A DNA stretch of 64,000 nt from Marmoricola endophyticus (GCF_014644415.1 NZ_BMKQ01000001.1:2803217-2867216), one strand, 5' to 3'; shown: positions 41,232 through 49,935, counted from the first letter of the stretch. Notes: a model not told the origin generated them from the sequence alone. Translations and numbers: made by a program.

Positions 41232-42473
41232 CCTGTCTCACCCGGTCTGACCTCGGTCGACGACCAGCTGCGCTCGATCCTCGACGCACTGGAACCACTG
41301 CCGGCCTACGAGCAGCCGCTGCTCGAGGCGATGGGCCTGCCGCTGGCCGAGGACGTCGTCGCCACGAGCGCCCTGCCCGCCTTCGACAACTCCAGCATGG
41401 ACGGGTACGCCGTCCACCACGCCGACGTCGTGACCGCCTCCGACGACCGGCCCGTGCACCTCCCCGTCGTGGGCGAGATCGCCGCCGGCCGGGCCGGCGC
41501 GAAGCCGGTCGCGCTGCAGCCGGGGACCTGCGTACGCATCATGACCGGGGCGCCCGTGCCGCCCGGGTGCGACGCCGTCGTACCCGTCGAGTGGACCGAC
41601 GAGGGCACGGTCGAGGTGCGGATCACGCAGGCGCCGGACGAGGGGCAGCACGTGCGCCGCCGCGGCGAGGACGTCTCGCCCGGGGACGTGATCCTCGAGG
41701 CCGGCCAGATCCTCGGCCCCCGCCAGATCGGGCTGCTGGCCTCGATGGGCCGCCCGGCCGTCAAGGCGCACCCGCGCCCGCGCGTGGTCGTCATCTCCAC
41801 CGGCGACGAGCTGCGCGAGCCGGGTCGCCCGCTCGACGGCGACGCGATCCACGACGGCAACTCGTTCATGCTGGCGGCGGCGGCCCGCTCGCTCGGGGCG
41901 ATCGCGTACCGGGTCGGCATCGTCTCCGACACCGGTGACGACTTCGAGGAGGTCCTCTCCGACCAGCTGGTCCGCGCCGACGTCGTGGTGACCAGCGGCG
42001 GGGTCTCGAAGGGGGCGTACGACGTCGTCAAGGAGGTCCTCACCCGCTCCGGCGGCGTGCAGTTCACCGAGGTGGGCATGCAGCCGGGCAAGCCACAGGG
42101 GTTCGGCTTCGTCGGCGAGGAGCGGGTGCCGATCTTCACGCTCCCGGGCAACCCGGTGTCGTCGTACGTCTCCTTCGAGGTGTTCGTCGTGCCGGCGCTG
42201 CGCAAGCTGATGGGTCGCCGCCGGCTGCAGCGCCCGCTGATGAAGGCGACGACCACCGAGGCGATCGGCTCGATGCTGGGCAAGCGGCAGTTCGTCCGGG
42301 CGAGGTACGACGTCACGCGGACCGGTGCCACGGTCACCCCCGTCGGCGGCCACGGCTCGCACCTGATCGGCGACCTCGCCGTCGCCAACGCGCTCGTCGT
42401 GCTGAACGAGGACCAGTCGGGTGTCGACGCCGGTACGCCCGTCCCCGTGCTCGTCCTCGACCGGGACTTCTGA
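41229..42473 (+). CDS. moeA: MoeA / gephyrin-like protein (Glp type)
   Basis: This 414-residue protein has the MoeA domain order: N-terminal domain I/II with [12 protein letters not shown] and [19 protein letters not shown], catalytic domain III with [34 protein letters not shown] and [16 protein letters not shown], and a beta-barrel domain IV. MoeA inserts molybdate into adenylated molybdopterin. In corynebacteria a MoeA paralogue at this locus, Glp, binds FtsZ and a membrane partner, GlpR. The downstream membrane gene at 44534 fits that partner, so a division role is possible. moaC follows with a TGATG overlap. Confidence 0.92.
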   Translation: MPVSPGLTSVDDQLRSILDALEPLPAYEQPLLEAMGLPLAEDVVATSALPAFDNSSMDGYAVHHADVVTASDDRPVHLPVVGEIAAGRAGAKPVALQPGTCVRIMTGAPVPPGCDAVVPVEWTDEGTVEVRITQAPDEGQHVRRRGEDVSPGDVILEAGQILGPRQIGLLASMGRPAVKAHPRPRVVVISTGDELREPGRPLDGDAIHDGNSFMLAAAARSLGAIAYRVGIVSDTGDDFEEVLSDQLVRADVVVTSGGVSKGAYDVVKEVLTRSGGVQFTEVGMQPGKPQGFGFVGEERVPIFTLPGNPVSSYVSFEVFVVPALRKLMGRRRLQRPLMKATTTEAIGSMLGKRQFVRARYDVTRTGATVTPVGGHGSHLIGDLAVANALVVLNEDQSGVDAGTPVPVLVLDRDF

Positions 42474-43339
42474 TGTCCGGAGACGACCGAGCCCTCGGCG
42501 AGGGACCCGAGGAGGTCTCGACGTCCTCCTTCGCTAGCGCTCAGTCGGGCTCGACCACCTCGGGTGGTCGAGCAGCGAGCGCCAGCGAGCGCGTCGAGAC
42601 CTCCGCACCCGAGGCAGGGCTGCAGCCACCGTCGGTCGAGCCTGTCGAGACCTCCACCCCTGGCGATGATGGGTCAGCTTCGGGGGTCTCGACGTCCCTT
42701 CGACACGACGACCTCGTACCTCGGTCGTCTGCTCAGGACACCGCCTCCTTCGCTAGCGCTCAGTCGGGCTCGACCACCTCGGGTGGTCGAGCAGCGAGCG
42801 CCAGTGAGCGCGTCGAGACCTCCGCACCCGAGGCAGGGCCGCAGCCGCCGTCGGTCGAGGCTGTCGAGACCCCGCACCTCACCCACGTCGACGAGTCCGG
42901 CGCGGCCCGCATGGTCGACGTCTCCGCCAAGGACGTGACGACGCGCGAGGCCACGGCCACCGGGCGCGTGCTGGTGAGCGCCGAGGTCGTGGCGCTGCTG
43001 CGGGCCGGCGACGTGCCCAAGGGCGACGCGCTCGGGGTCGCGCGGGTCGCGGGGATCATGGCTGCCAAGCGCACGCCCGACCTCGTACCCCTCTGCCACC
43101 CGCTGGCCATCTCCGGCGTCACCGTCGACCTCGACGTCCACGACGACCACGTCGCGATCGCGGCGACGGTGCGCACCACGGACCGCACCGGCGTCGAGAT
43201 GGAGGCGCTGACCGCCGTCAGCGTCGCAGCGCTGACGGTGGTCGACATGGTCAAGGCGGTCGACAAGGGCGCGGTGATCGCCGACGTGCGCGTCGAGGCC
43301 AAGTCCGGCGGGCGGAGTGGAGAATGGCGCCGTGAGTGA
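42473..43339 (+). CDS. moaC: Cyclic pyranopterin monophosphate synthase MoaC with repeat-derived N-terminal extension
   Basis: The 288-residue protein has a normal ~150-residue MoaC domain from about residue 140 ([53 protein letters not shown]). MoaC makes cyclic pyranopterin monophosphate. Residues ~17-135 are not found in MoaC and contain two copies of a ~43-residue unit ([15 protein letters not shown]...). These come from a 128-base DNA repeat present twice in frame. No ATG, GTG or TTG lies between the repeats and the domain start, and ATG 42473 is coupled to the moeA stop, so the extension is probably translated. Confidence 0.9.
   Translation: MSGDDRALGEGPEEVSTSSFASAQSGSTTSGGRAASASERVETSAPEAGLQPPSVEPVETSTPGDDGSASGVSTSLRHDDLVPRSSAQDTASFASAQSGSTTSGGRAASASERVETSAPEAGPQPPSVEAVETPHLTHVDESGAARMVDVSAKDVTTREATATGRVLVSAEVVALLRAGDVPKGDALGVARVAGIMAAKRTPDLVPLCHPLAISGVTVDLDVHDDHVAIAATVRTTDRTGVEMEALTAVSVAALTVVDMVKAVDKGAVIADVRVEAKSGGRSGEWRRE
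42525..42652 (+). repeat. Interspersed repeat inside moaC, copy 1
   Basis: This 128-base segment starting CCTCCTTCGCTAGCGCTCAG is repeated at 42744-42871 with few changes. It contains the perfect palindrome GCTCGACCACC-TCG-GGTGGTCGAGC and ends in GTCGAGACC. The words match the repeat style found at 5167-5362. It is read through by the moaC frame. Confidence 0.85.
42744..42871 (+). repeat. Interspersed repeat inside moaC, copy 2
   Basis: The second copy lies 219 bases after the first. The offset is a multiple of three, so both copies are read in the same frame and give the same peptide. Differences include CCAGTGAGCG instead of CCAGCGAGCG and GAGGCTGTCG instead of GAGCCTGTCG. It ends 18 codons or fewer before the MoaC domain. 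Confidence 0.85.
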
Positions 43340-43853
43340 GCACCCACCCGAGGACCCCGCCGGCGAAACCTTGCCCGAGGCGCTGACGGCGACCGTGGTG
43401 GTCGCCTCCAACCGCGCCGCGGACAAGGTGTACGACGACACCACCGGCCCGCTGATCGTCGAGGCCCTGGAGGGGCTCGGCTTCGACGTGACCGGTCCGG
43501 ACGTCGTGCACGACGGCGAGCCCGTCGGTCAGGCGATCCGGATCGCGGTGTCGTCCGGCGCGCGCCTGGTCGTCACGACCGGCGGCACGGGCCTGACGCC
43601 CACGGACCGCACCCCGGAGGTGACCCGGGAGCTGCTGGACTTCGAGGTGCCCGGCATCGCCGAGGCGATCCGCCGGTACGGCGTCGACCAGGGCGTGCCG
43701 ACGGCGGCACTCTCGCGCGGGCTCGCCGGGGTGCACCGCGACGCGCTGGTCGTCAACCTCCCCGGCTCGAAGGGCGGGGTGAAGGACGGCCTGGCCGTCC
43801 TCGAGCCGCTGCTGGTCCACGCGGTGGAGCAGGTGCGGGGGAGCGACCACTGA
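43332..43853 (+). CDS. mogA: Molybdopterin adenylyltransferase (MogA/MoaB family)
   Basis: This 173-residue protein adenylylates molybdopterin before MoeA inserts molybdate. It has [21 protein letters not shown] at the start, the nucleotide loop [27 protein letters not shown] and [18 protein letters not shown] 43332 is chosen, preceded by GGAG at 43319-43322, and overlaps the moaC stop by eight bases; GTG 43317 is also possible. The order moeA-moaC-mogA makes a compact Mo-cofactor operon. Confidence 0.92.
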   Translation: MSEHPPEDPAGETLPEALTATVVVASNRAADKVYDDTTGPLIVEALEGLGFDVTGPDVVHDGEPVGQAIRIAVSSGARLVVTTGGTGLTPTDRTPEVTRELLDFEVPGIAEAIRRYGVDQGVPTAALSRGLAGVHRDALVVNLPGSKGGVKDGLAVLEPLLVHAVEQVRGSDH

Positions 43854-44461
43854 CCACGACGTACCCGGTCGACATCTGGCCCGTCGAGCTCCGCGCCGGC
43901 GACCTGCTGCTGCGTCCGGTCCGGCGGCGCGACAAGCGGGCGTGGCACCGGCTGCGCAACCGCAACCGCGACTGGCTGCGGCGCTGGGACGCGACGTCCC
44001 CGGCCGGGGTGAGCGGGCCGCGCAGCTTCGGCGAGATGGTCTCGACCTACCGCCGCCAGGCGCGTGCCGGCCAGACGCTCCCGTTCATGGTGGTCGTCGA
44101 GGGCCAGCTGGCGGGGCAGGTGACGGTCAACAACATCGTGCGCGGGTCGGGGCAGTTCGCCTCGATCGGCTACTGGATCGACGAGGCGTACGCCGGCCGC
44201 GGCCTGACCACGCAGGCGGTCGCGATGGTGATCGACCACTGCTTCTACGCCGCCCGGCTGCACCGGGTCGAGGTGGCGATCCGCCCCGAGAACGCTGCGT
44301 CCCTGCGGGTCGTGGAGAAGCTCGGGATCAAGGAGTACGGCTACGCCCCCCGCTACCTCCACATCGACGGCGACTGGCGCGACCACCGGCTGTTCGCGGT
44401 GACCGTCGAGGAGGTTCCCGGCGGCATGGTGCGGCGACTCCAGAAGGCTCGACCTCAGTAG
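43850..44461 (+). CDS. rimJ: RimJ/RimL-type GNAT N-acetyltransferase (apparent CTG start)
   Basis: This 203-residue GNAT enzyme is expected to acetylate a protein N-terminus or small amine using acetyl-CoA. Motifs: LRAGDLLLRPVRRRDKRAWHRLR at the N-terminus, IGYWIDEAYAGRGLTTQAVAMVIDH (acetyl-CoA loop), and VEVAIRPENAASLRVVEKLGIKEYG. The conserved N-terminal region lies upstream of the first GTG (44009), and no ATG, GTG or TTG precedes it in frame. CTG at 43850 overlaps the mogA stop in CTGA style and has GGGGGAG six bases upstream, so it is the likely start. The order moeA, rimJ, membrane protein matches mycobacteria. Confidence 0.88.
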   Translation: MTTTYPVDIWPVELRAGDLLLRPVRRRDKRAWHRLRNRNRDWLRRWDATSPAGVSGPRSFGEMVSTYRRQARAGQTLPFMVVVEGQLAGQVTVNNIVRGSGQFASIGYWIDEAYAGRGLTTQAVAMVIDHCFYAARLHRVEVAIRPENAASLRVVEKLGIKEYGYAPRYLHIDGDWRDHRLFAVTVEEVPGGMVRRLQKARPQ

Positions 44462-44521
44462 TCACACGAGTTCACAGACGACACACGGGCCGAGAAGCCG
44501 GGTCCGAGCCGCCCGGCTCCT

Positions 44522-44536
44522 TATGGTCGTCGCGTG
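44522..44536 (+). promoter_or_regulatory. Leaderless promoter of the GlpR/SepX-type gene
   Basis: TATGGT at 44522-44527 is six bases before GTG 44534. The membrane gene thus has its own promoter despite following the Mo-cofactor operon. Confidence 0.65.
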
Positions 44537-45328
44537 GACATGTCAGCGCTGATCTTCGTCGCCCTCGCGGTCGGCTGGGCCGCGTACCTGATCCCCCAGG
44601 CGCTGCGCCGCGACCCCGCCGAGGACGTCCCGCTCACCGACTTCGCGGAGTACGTCGACCACGCCGACGCCGCCCGCGTCCTCCCGCGCACCTCCGCGCT
44701 GACCCGTGAGGCGCTCGCCGTCCGGGCCGCCTCCGTCGAGACACCCGTCCCTTCGCCGGCCGCGCGCCGCCGCGCGATCCGCGCTGCCCGAGCCTCCGCT
44801 CGTCGACGTCGCGTCGTCCTCGTCGGCCTGCTGGTCGTGACCGTCGTCGTCGCCACATTGGCCGTGCTCGGCCAGGTCGCCGCGCTGTGGGTGTGGCTGC
44901 CCGGGTTCCTGGTCGCCTGCTGGCTGATCGTGTGCCGCCAGGCGGCACGCACGGCGGCGGCGCGCGTCCCGGCCGCCCCGCCGCTGGTGCACCCCTCCAC
45001 CCAGGCCGAGGACGTCGAGGCCGTCGTCGCCCCCTCGCTCGCCGCGGCTGCGGTCGAGACCGTGGCCAGCGTCCCCGAGCCCGAGGTCGTCGAGCACGCC
45101 GCCGAGGAGCTCGCCGCCGCCCCCGCGCTGTGGGACCCGGTCCCGGTCACGCTCCCGACGTACGTCACCAAGCCCGCCGCGCGGCGCACCGTGCGCACCA
45201 TCGAGCTCACCGGGGAGGGCGTCACGTCCTCGGGCCACGACGCCGCCGACTCGGCCCTCGCGAAGGGCGCCCGGTCGACCGAGACCGACGAGCCGGCCCA
45301 GCCTCAGCGGCGCCAGGCGGCCGGCTGA
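44534..45328 (+). CDS. GlpR/SepX-type actinobacterial division membrane protein
   Basis: This 264-residue protein starts with a membrane helix (ALIFVALAVGWAAYLIPQAL, about 5-24), then a polar region with many Arg, two further helices (about 94-115 and 119-136), and an acidic, Ala/Pro-rich cytoplasmic tail. The N-terminus GWAAYLIPQALRR and the location after moeA and rimJ match the conserved actinobacterial membrane protein called GlpR in corynebacteria and SepX in Streptomyces. Those proteins act in septum formation with the gephyrin-like protein. Assignment is by synteny and layout, not by search. Confidence 0.75.
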   Translation: MDMSALIFVALAVGWAAYLIPQALRRDPAEDVPLTDFAEYVDHADAARVLPRTSALTREALAVRAASVETPVPSPAARRRAIRAARASARRRRVVLVGLLVVTVVVATLAVLGQVAALWVWLPGFLVACWLIVCRQAARTAAARVPAAPPLVHPSTQAEDVEAVVAPSLAAAAVETVASVPEPEVVEHAAEELAAAPALWDPVPVTLPTYVTKPAARRTVRTIELTGEGVTSSGHDAADSALAKGARSTETDEPAQPQRRQAAG

Positions 45329-45358
45329 TCCGATTGGGAGGGCCGCCGGTCCCGGTGG

Positions 45359-45364
45359 TACCTT
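45359..45364 (+). promoter_or_regulatory. -10 hexamer of tRNA-Ala promoter
   Basis: TACCTT lies 24 bases before the tRNA. The spacing is a little long but plausible for a short 5' leader that RNase P removes. Confidence 0.4.
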
Positions 45365-45388
45365 CGTCGTCGCGCCTTCGGGGCGCAT

Positions 45389-45463
<75 letters not shown>

Positions 45464-45538
45464 GATCAGAGGTCCGAAGTATCCACGTCGGGACCGGGCC
45501 GCTCCTCGTGTCGTCGACACGCGAAGGCGCGACGTGAC

Positions 45539-46348
45539 TCAGGGTGATTCCGGGGTGCTCAGGGCACTCGTCGACCGAGCCGTCTCGATGTGCTTGCGGC
45601 GGATCACGAGGAGCGCGCCGGTCACGACATAGGCGAGAATCGCTGCTCCGGACCCGAGGTAGCTTCCTTGGCCGGCGGCGATCGCCGTGCCGGAGATGAC
45701 GGAGAAGTCGAAGAGACCGTGGACGACCGAGTTGACGGCGTTGCCGCGGCTGACTCGGCGGATCAGGTAGAAGAAGTAGCCCGCAAAGCTGACGGCGACA
45801 GCCTGCGGGAGCGCCTTGCTCACTGATCCCGGTCCCAGCGCGTTGGTGAGGTGCACGGCGCCGAACAGGACCGACGACCAGAGCGCGACCTTGCCCTCGC
45901 TGAGCTCGTGGAATCGCAGCGAGACGACGCCGATTCCGCGGAACATGCCTTCCTCGCCCCACCCCACGATCTGGGTGGCGACCAGCAGCGCGAGGACGTA
46001 CCCCAGAGGCTTGGCCGCGAGGTCGCCGTAGTCGATGGCCAGCGCGATGCACGCCACGAAGACCACGGGCACCGCCCACACCCATCGCCGCACCGGCCGG
46101 TCGTCGTGCCACACCGGACGCAACCAGCCGAGCCAGGTGATCACCGCGTAGGTGTAGGCGAGCGCGAGACCCAACGGGAGCCACATGAGGACCACGACGT
46201 CTCGCGCGGTGTAGATCTCGCCGTCCAGGTCCCAGATCGACGCCGCGGCGTAGCCGACGCCCTTGATGATCGTCAGGTAGCCGACGACCACGGCGATCAG
46301 CCCGGGGTACGACAGGTGCCGCGGTCCCTGTCTCGCCGGCGTCGTCAC
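45539..46348 (-). CDS. CPBP-family intramembrane metalloprotease (CAAX-like)
   Basis: This 269-residue membrane protein has about eight helices and the CPBP (Abi) motifs: GWGEEGMFRGIGV (EExxxR glutamates), FGAVHLTNAL with a metal His, and NAVNSVVHGLFDF with Asn and His. Such proteins cleave membrane substrates or prenylated/bacteriocin-like peptides. It lies right after tRNA-Ala but I see no integrase or att repeat. A TAGCCT hexamer six bases before GTG 46348 sets the start. Confidence 0.88.
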   Translation of the reverse strand: MTTPARQGPRHLSYPGLIAVVVGYLTIIKGVGYAAASIWDLDGEIYTARDVVVLMWLPLGLALAYTYAVITWLGWLRPVWHDDRPVRRWVWAVPVVFVACIALAIDYGDLAAKPLGYVLALLVATQIVGWGEEGMFRGIGVVSLRFHELSEGKVALWSSVLFGAVHLTNALGPGSVSKALPQAVAVSFAGYFFYLIRRVSRGNAVNSVVHGLFDFSVISGTAIAAGQGSYLGSGAAILAYVVTGALLVIRRKHIETARSTSALSTPESP

Positions 46349-46354
46349 ACGGAG

Positions 46355-46360
46355 AGGCTA
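46355..46360 (-). promoter_or_regulatory. -10 hexamer for CPBP protease gene
   Basis: TAGCCT on the minus strand, six bases upstream of GTG 46348, is a leaderless promoter match. Confidence 0.65.
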
Positions 46361-46548
46361 CGAGTGAGCCGGCCGAGGTAGTCCGTGCACGGCGTGACGA
46401 CTCGGCGCCGTGTCCGGCTCCCGCGGCCCCACCCTCGAGCAGCCGTACGAGAGCGGCCAGGGGTGCGACGACCGCTTCTCGGTTCGGTCGAGGTCCGAGG
46501 CACCGCTTGCGTGCTGCCGATCGGCTGCGGCGGGACGCCGTGGCTCCG

Positions 46549-46564
46549 TACGCTCCTCCACGTG
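46549..46564 (+). promoter_or_regulatory. Leaderless promoter of small PLDc_N-like gene
   Basis: TACGCT at 46549-46554 lies seven bases before GTG 46562. It selects this start over an upstream in-frame one at 46385. The rest of the gap from 46349 holds no gene I can support. Confidence 0.65.
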
Positions 46565-46777
46565 ACCGAGCTGCCCCCGCTCTTGCCGAGCGTCCCCGAG
46601 ATCGTCGCCAGCCTGCTGGTCGTGCTCGACACGGCCCTCGTGCTGGCGGTGGTCGGCCTCGCGCTGACCGGCCGACTCGGGCGGCTCGGAGCAGCAGGGT
46701 GGTTCCTGGTGCTCTTCCTGCCCGTCCTGGGTCCGCTGCTGGTGCTGGCGGCCGGACGGCGACGTACTCCTGTCTGA
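46562..46777 (+). CDS. Small PLDc_N-like membrane protein
   Basis: This 71-residue protein has two membrane helices, about 13-32 and 41-63. The layout, with WFLVLFLPVLGPLLVLAAGRRR in the second, resembles the PLDc_N (phospholipase D nuclease N-terminal) domain that often occurs alone in actinobacteria. No catalytic part is present. Function unknown. Confidence 0.65.
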   Translation: MTELPPLLPSVPEIVASLLVVLDTALVLAVVGLALTGRLGRLGAAGWFLVLFLPVLGPLLVLAAGRRRTPV

Positions 46778-46805
46778 GGAGCGGGTCGCCCTCGGTTCCG
46801 GGCGC

Positions 46806-47792
46806 TCAGAAGCTCCGTCGCGCCCACTCGGGGTCCTGGGGCATCAGGGTCATGGGGTCGCGGTGCTCACCGGGAAGGTCCTGCTGCGCACGGTCGAGCG
46901 CCCGCTCGATCCCCTCTCGCAGCCCCACCAGGCGGTGATCGGCGGGCAGGAGGTCGCGCACGAACTCGTCGTCGGCGCACACCATGTCGTGGTGCAGGCT
47001 CTCGACGAGCGACTCGACGGTCTGCTTCGGGACGTCGGTGAGCAGTCCGGCCAGGGCGCCCACCAGGCCCGTCGGCAGCAGCGGGACCGGGATCTGCAGC
47101 CGGTGCAGGTCGGCCACCTCGCCGTACGTCGCCACGAGGTCGCCGTACGACAGCACCTCCGTGCCGCCGACGTCCCAGTGCCGTGAGCCGGACTCGACGG
47201 TGAGTGCGCCGACGAGCGCGGCGAGTGCGTCGACGGTGGCGATCGGCTGGACGCGGCAGTCCTTCATCCACGTCGGGATCGGCTGGACGGGCAGCCGGGT
47301 GGAGATCTGACGGATGATCTCGAAGCTGGTCGAGGCGGCGCCGACGAGCACCGCGGCCCGCAGGGTCAGCGCGGTCACGCCGGCCGCGGAGGTGAGGATC
47401 TGCTCCACCTCGAGCCGCGAGTCGATGTGCGCCGACTGGTCCTCGCGAGGGACGTCGGGGACCAGCCCGGAGAGGTAGACGACTCGTCCGACGTCGTTGG
47501 TGACGCACGCGCCGGCGAGGTTCTCCGCAGCCTGCCGGTCGGTGCGCGCGAAGTCGGCGTCGCCGAGGTCGTGGACCAGGTAGTAGACGGCGTCCACCCC
47601 GTCGGTCGCCCGCAGCACGTCGTCGGCGTCCAGGACGTCGGTCCGTGCCACCTCGACGTGGCTCAGCCACCACAGCGTGTCGGGGTCGGGGGAGGAGGTC
47701 GCCGTGATGCGTACGTCGTGGCCGGCGGCGAGGAGCAGCGGGACGAGGCGGGAGCCGACGTACCCGCGGGCGCCGGTGACGAGGACCTTCAT
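46806..47792 (-). CDS. NAD(P)H-binding SDR/NmrA-like oxidoreductase
   Basis: This 328-residue atypical SDR begins VLVTGARGYVGSRLVPLLL (TGxxGxxG), with DVLDADDVLRATDGVDAVYYLVHDLG typical of the NmrA or complex-I-NDUFA9-like group. The active-site Tyr/Lys pair is not clear (SSGL-type segment reads YLSGLVPDV). The C-terminal part includes a GWDVGG-like GSRHWDVGG. Cofactor binding is likely, substrate unknown. Start ATG 47792 has no obvious Shine-Dalgarno sequence. It lies downstream of, and reads the same way as, the TetR operon. Confidence 0.82.
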   Translation of the reverse strand: MKVLVTGARGYVGSRLVPLLLAAGHDVRITATSSPDPDTLWWLSHVEVARTDVLDADDVLRATDGVDAVYYLVHDLGDADFARTDRQAAENLAGACVTNDVGRVVYLSGLVPDVPREDQSAHIDSRLEVEQILTSAAGVTALTLRAAVLVGAASTSFEIIRQISTRLPVQPIPTWMKDCRVQPIATVDALAALVGALTVESGSRHWDVGGTEVLSYGDLVATYGEVADLHRLQIPVPLLPTGLVGALAGLLTDVPKQTVESLVESLHHDMVCADDEFVRDLLPADHRLVGLREGIERALDRAQQDLPGEHRDPMTLMPQDPEWARRSF

Positions 47793-47866
47793 GCGGTCCG
47801 GACAGCTGGGGTCATGGGTCGATCCTTGCAGCCGGACGTCTGCTGCTCACCGTCTCCAGGGGTGGG

Positions 47867-48793
47867 TCACAGGACCAGCGCGACCTTGCCGCCGGGATGA
47901 CCGGTCTGCAGGAAGCGTGCGGCGTCGAGCGCGTCGGCCAGCGGGTAGGTCCGCGCGACCGGGACGACCAGCCGACCCTCGCCAGCCAACCCGATGAGGT
48001 GGGCGCGGACGCCGTCGCGGTACGCCGCGCTCGCCGGGAGCGAGCCGCGCACCCACACGATCCCGTCCGTCTCGGCCCGCCCGGCGTTCGCGATGGTCAC
48101 GATCCGCTCCCGGTCGGCGACGAGAGCCAGCGAGGCGTCGACTGCCTCGTCGGTGCCGACGCAGTCGAGAGCGGCGGCGTACGGGCCCAGCTCGCGGGCC
48201 CGCTGCTCCAGCCCGCTGCCGTACGCGAGGGGCGTACCGCCGAAGCGGCGCACCTCCTCGAACCGGGACTCGCTCGCGGTGCCGACGACGCGCACGCCGA
48301 GCAGGGCCGTCTGCTGCAGCAGGCTCACCCCCACCGCGCCCGAGGCGCCGTGGACGAGGACGGTGTCGCCCTCGCTCACCCCGGTGACGTGCAGCATCTC
48401 GGCGGCGGTGGTGCCGGCGAGGAGCAGGTTGGCGGCCTCGGGGTACGACAGCCCCGCCGGCTTGGCGAAGACGTCGCGGGCGGGGACGACCATCTCCTCC
48501 GCCCACCCGCCGTACACCCGGAAGGCGAGCACCTCCTCGCCCACCGCACCCCCGCCCGAGGCGATCTCGGTGCCCGGCCCGAGTGCGGTGACCACGCCGG
48601 CGATCTCGTAGCCGACCGGCTTGGGGAAGTCGGCCGCGTCGCCGCTCGCGACGTGCTTGTAGTCGGCCGGGTTCATCCCGGCGGCGCGGATCGCGATGCG
48701 GACCTCGCCGGATCCCGGGTCGGGGACCTCGTGGTCCTCGAGCTCGAACACGTCGAGCTCTCCGGGCGAGCGGGCGACCCAGCGCAGCGTCAT
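47867..48793 (-). CDS. Zinc-independent MDR family NADPH:quinone reductase-like oxidoreductase
   Basis: This 308-residue medium-chain dehydrogenase has a catalytic domain beginning RWVARSPGELDVFELED and GMNPADYKHVASG, and a Rossmann domain with VLVHGASGAVGVSLLQ. The zinc ligands of alcohol dehydrogenases are absent, which fits the quinone-oxidoreductase group. The substrate is unknown. Its ATG overlaps the upstream DUF3592 stop (ATGA), making it the third gene of the TetR operon. Confidence 0.87.
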   Translation of the reverse strand: MTLRWVARSPGELDVFELEDHEVPDPGSGEVRIAIRAAGMNPADYKHVASGDAADFPKPVGYEIAGVVTALGPGTEIASGGGAVGEEVLAFRVYGGWAEEMVVPARDVFAKPAGLSYPEAANLLLAGTTAAEMLHVTGVSEGDTVLVHGASGAVGVSLLQQTALLGVRVVGTASESRFEEVRRFGGTPLAYGSGLEQRARELGPYAAALDCVGTDEAVDASLALVADRERIVTIANAGRAETDGIVWVRGSLPASAAYRDGVRAHLIGLAGEGRLVVPVARTYPLADALDAARFLQTGHPGGKVALVL

Positions 48794-49251
48794 GCCCCCA
48801 TCGTGGCACCGGTGCGCCGCTGCCTGCGCTCCCGGACACGGTTGACCAGCCCGGTCGCCAGCACCCCGGCACAGAAGGCGGGGAAGAGCGCGATGAGCCA
48901 GAAGACCCACGACTGCGAGCCCTGCGTGTCGAAGAACGTCGGGTTCTCCGGGTCGTAGTGCACCGTCACCGTCGGGTCCGAGCCGTCCTCGGGGCACGCG
49001 TCCTGGCTCGGTGCCTTGCCGCCGAACTCGGTGCCGTCGACGGTGAAGCTCAGCCGGCCCACACACTTCGGCCCGCCGTCCGTGCTCACCGTGTGGGAGT
49101 CGTTGAGACGACCGGTGGTCGTGCCCGTCTTGGTGTTCTCGGCGAACCCGGCCACGACGAAGAACGCCGCGGCGACGATGCTGACGAGCAGGAGGAGGAC
49201 GGCCCACGGCCAGGCAACCCGGCCACCGGTCGTGTCCGGCTTCTCGCTCAC
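48790..49251 (-). CDS. DUF3592-like two-helix membrane protein
   Basis: This 153-residue protein has two membrane helices (about 14-36 and 119-139) around an extracytoplasmic beta-rich domain with VTVHYDPENPTFFD, the YxPxxP-like motif of DUF3592. Two Cys (PKCVGRL and DACPEDG) in the outer domain may form a disulfide. The GTG start at 49251 and the stop at 48790 overlap the neighbouring TetR and MDR genes by four bases each, so the three are tightly coupled. Function unknown. Confidence 0.75.
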   Translation of the reverse strand: MSEKPDTTGGRVAWPWAVLLLLVSIVAAAFFVVAGFAENTKTGTTTGRLNDSHTVSTDGGPKCVGRLSFTVDGTEFGGKAPSQDACPEDGSDPTVTVHYDPENPTFFDTQGSQSWVFWLIALFPAFCAGVLATGLVNRVRERRQRRTGATMGA

Positions 49252-49907
49252 GACGCGGGCACCAGCGCCGCGTCGGGGTCCAGCGCGACGCCGCCGCGAC
49301 GCAGGATGCCGTCGGCCAGCACCCAGATCCACGCCGACAGGTCCTCGGTCAGCTCCTCGTGGTCGAGCTCGCCGGGCGCCTCCAGCCACCGGGCGGTCGC
49401 CGCCTCGACCAGCCCCACGATGCCGTGGGCCAGCGGGTCGGCGGCGCGGGAGGAGACCTCCAGGGCGTCCAGCCAGGTCCGCATGAAGTCGGCGAGGTGG
49501 CGCCCGATCGCCCGCTGGAGATCGGCGATGCCGGCCGGCGCCTGTCCGGCGAGGTAGCGGTAGAGGTTGCCGTGCGCGGTCAGCCAGGCCACGTGGGCGC
49601 CGACCACGCCCTCGATCATCTGCCGCGGCGACCCGCTGAGGTCGAAGACCGGCGCCAGCTCGGCGGTGAGCATCGCCTCCACCCGCGCGGCCACCGCGCC
49701 GCGCAGGTCCTCGGCGTCGTCGAAGTAGCGGTAGAGCTTGGTGCGCGAGATGCCCAGCCGCTCGGTCACCTGCGCCGGCGTCACGTCCGGCCCCTCGTCG
49801 TCCACCAGCACGAGCACCGCGTCGACGAACTCGGCGCGGCGCCGCTCCCGCTGCCCGGCCCAGCGCGCGGCCCGGCCGTCGGTGGGGATCGCCGCCGAGT
49901 CGCTCAC
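49248..49907 (-). CDS. TetR-family transcriptional regulator
   Basis: This 219-residue regulator has an N-terminal HTH (VTPAQVTERLGISRTKLYRYFDDAEDLRGAV, about 42-70) and a helical C-terminal ligand domain. It leads an operon with a DUF3592 protein and an MDR oxidoreductase and is divergent from an MpaB-type oxygenase. Two palindromes with the same core at 49936-49950 and 49963-49977 are likely operators. The ligand may relate to the oxygenase substrate, but nothing in the sequence names it. Confidence 0.9.
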   Translation of the reverse strand: MSDSAAIPTDGRAARWAGQRERRRAEFVDAVLVLVDDEGPDVTPAQVTERLGISRTKLYRYFDDAEDLRGAVAARVEAMLTAELAPVFDLSGSPRQMIEGVVGAHVAWLTAHGNLYRYLAGQAPAGIADLQRAIGRHLADFMRTWLDALEVSSRAADPLAHGIVGLVEAATARWLEAPGELDHEELTEDLSAWIWVLADGILRRGGVALDPDAALVPAS

Positions 49908-49935
49908 GGCTCGAATCCTACGGAAGCGCTTGCCA

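Noticed and set aside
42525-42871. CRISPR array or tandem genes in the moaC region
   Set aside because: There are only two 128-base units with no short regular spacers and no cas genes; they are better read as interspersed repeats.
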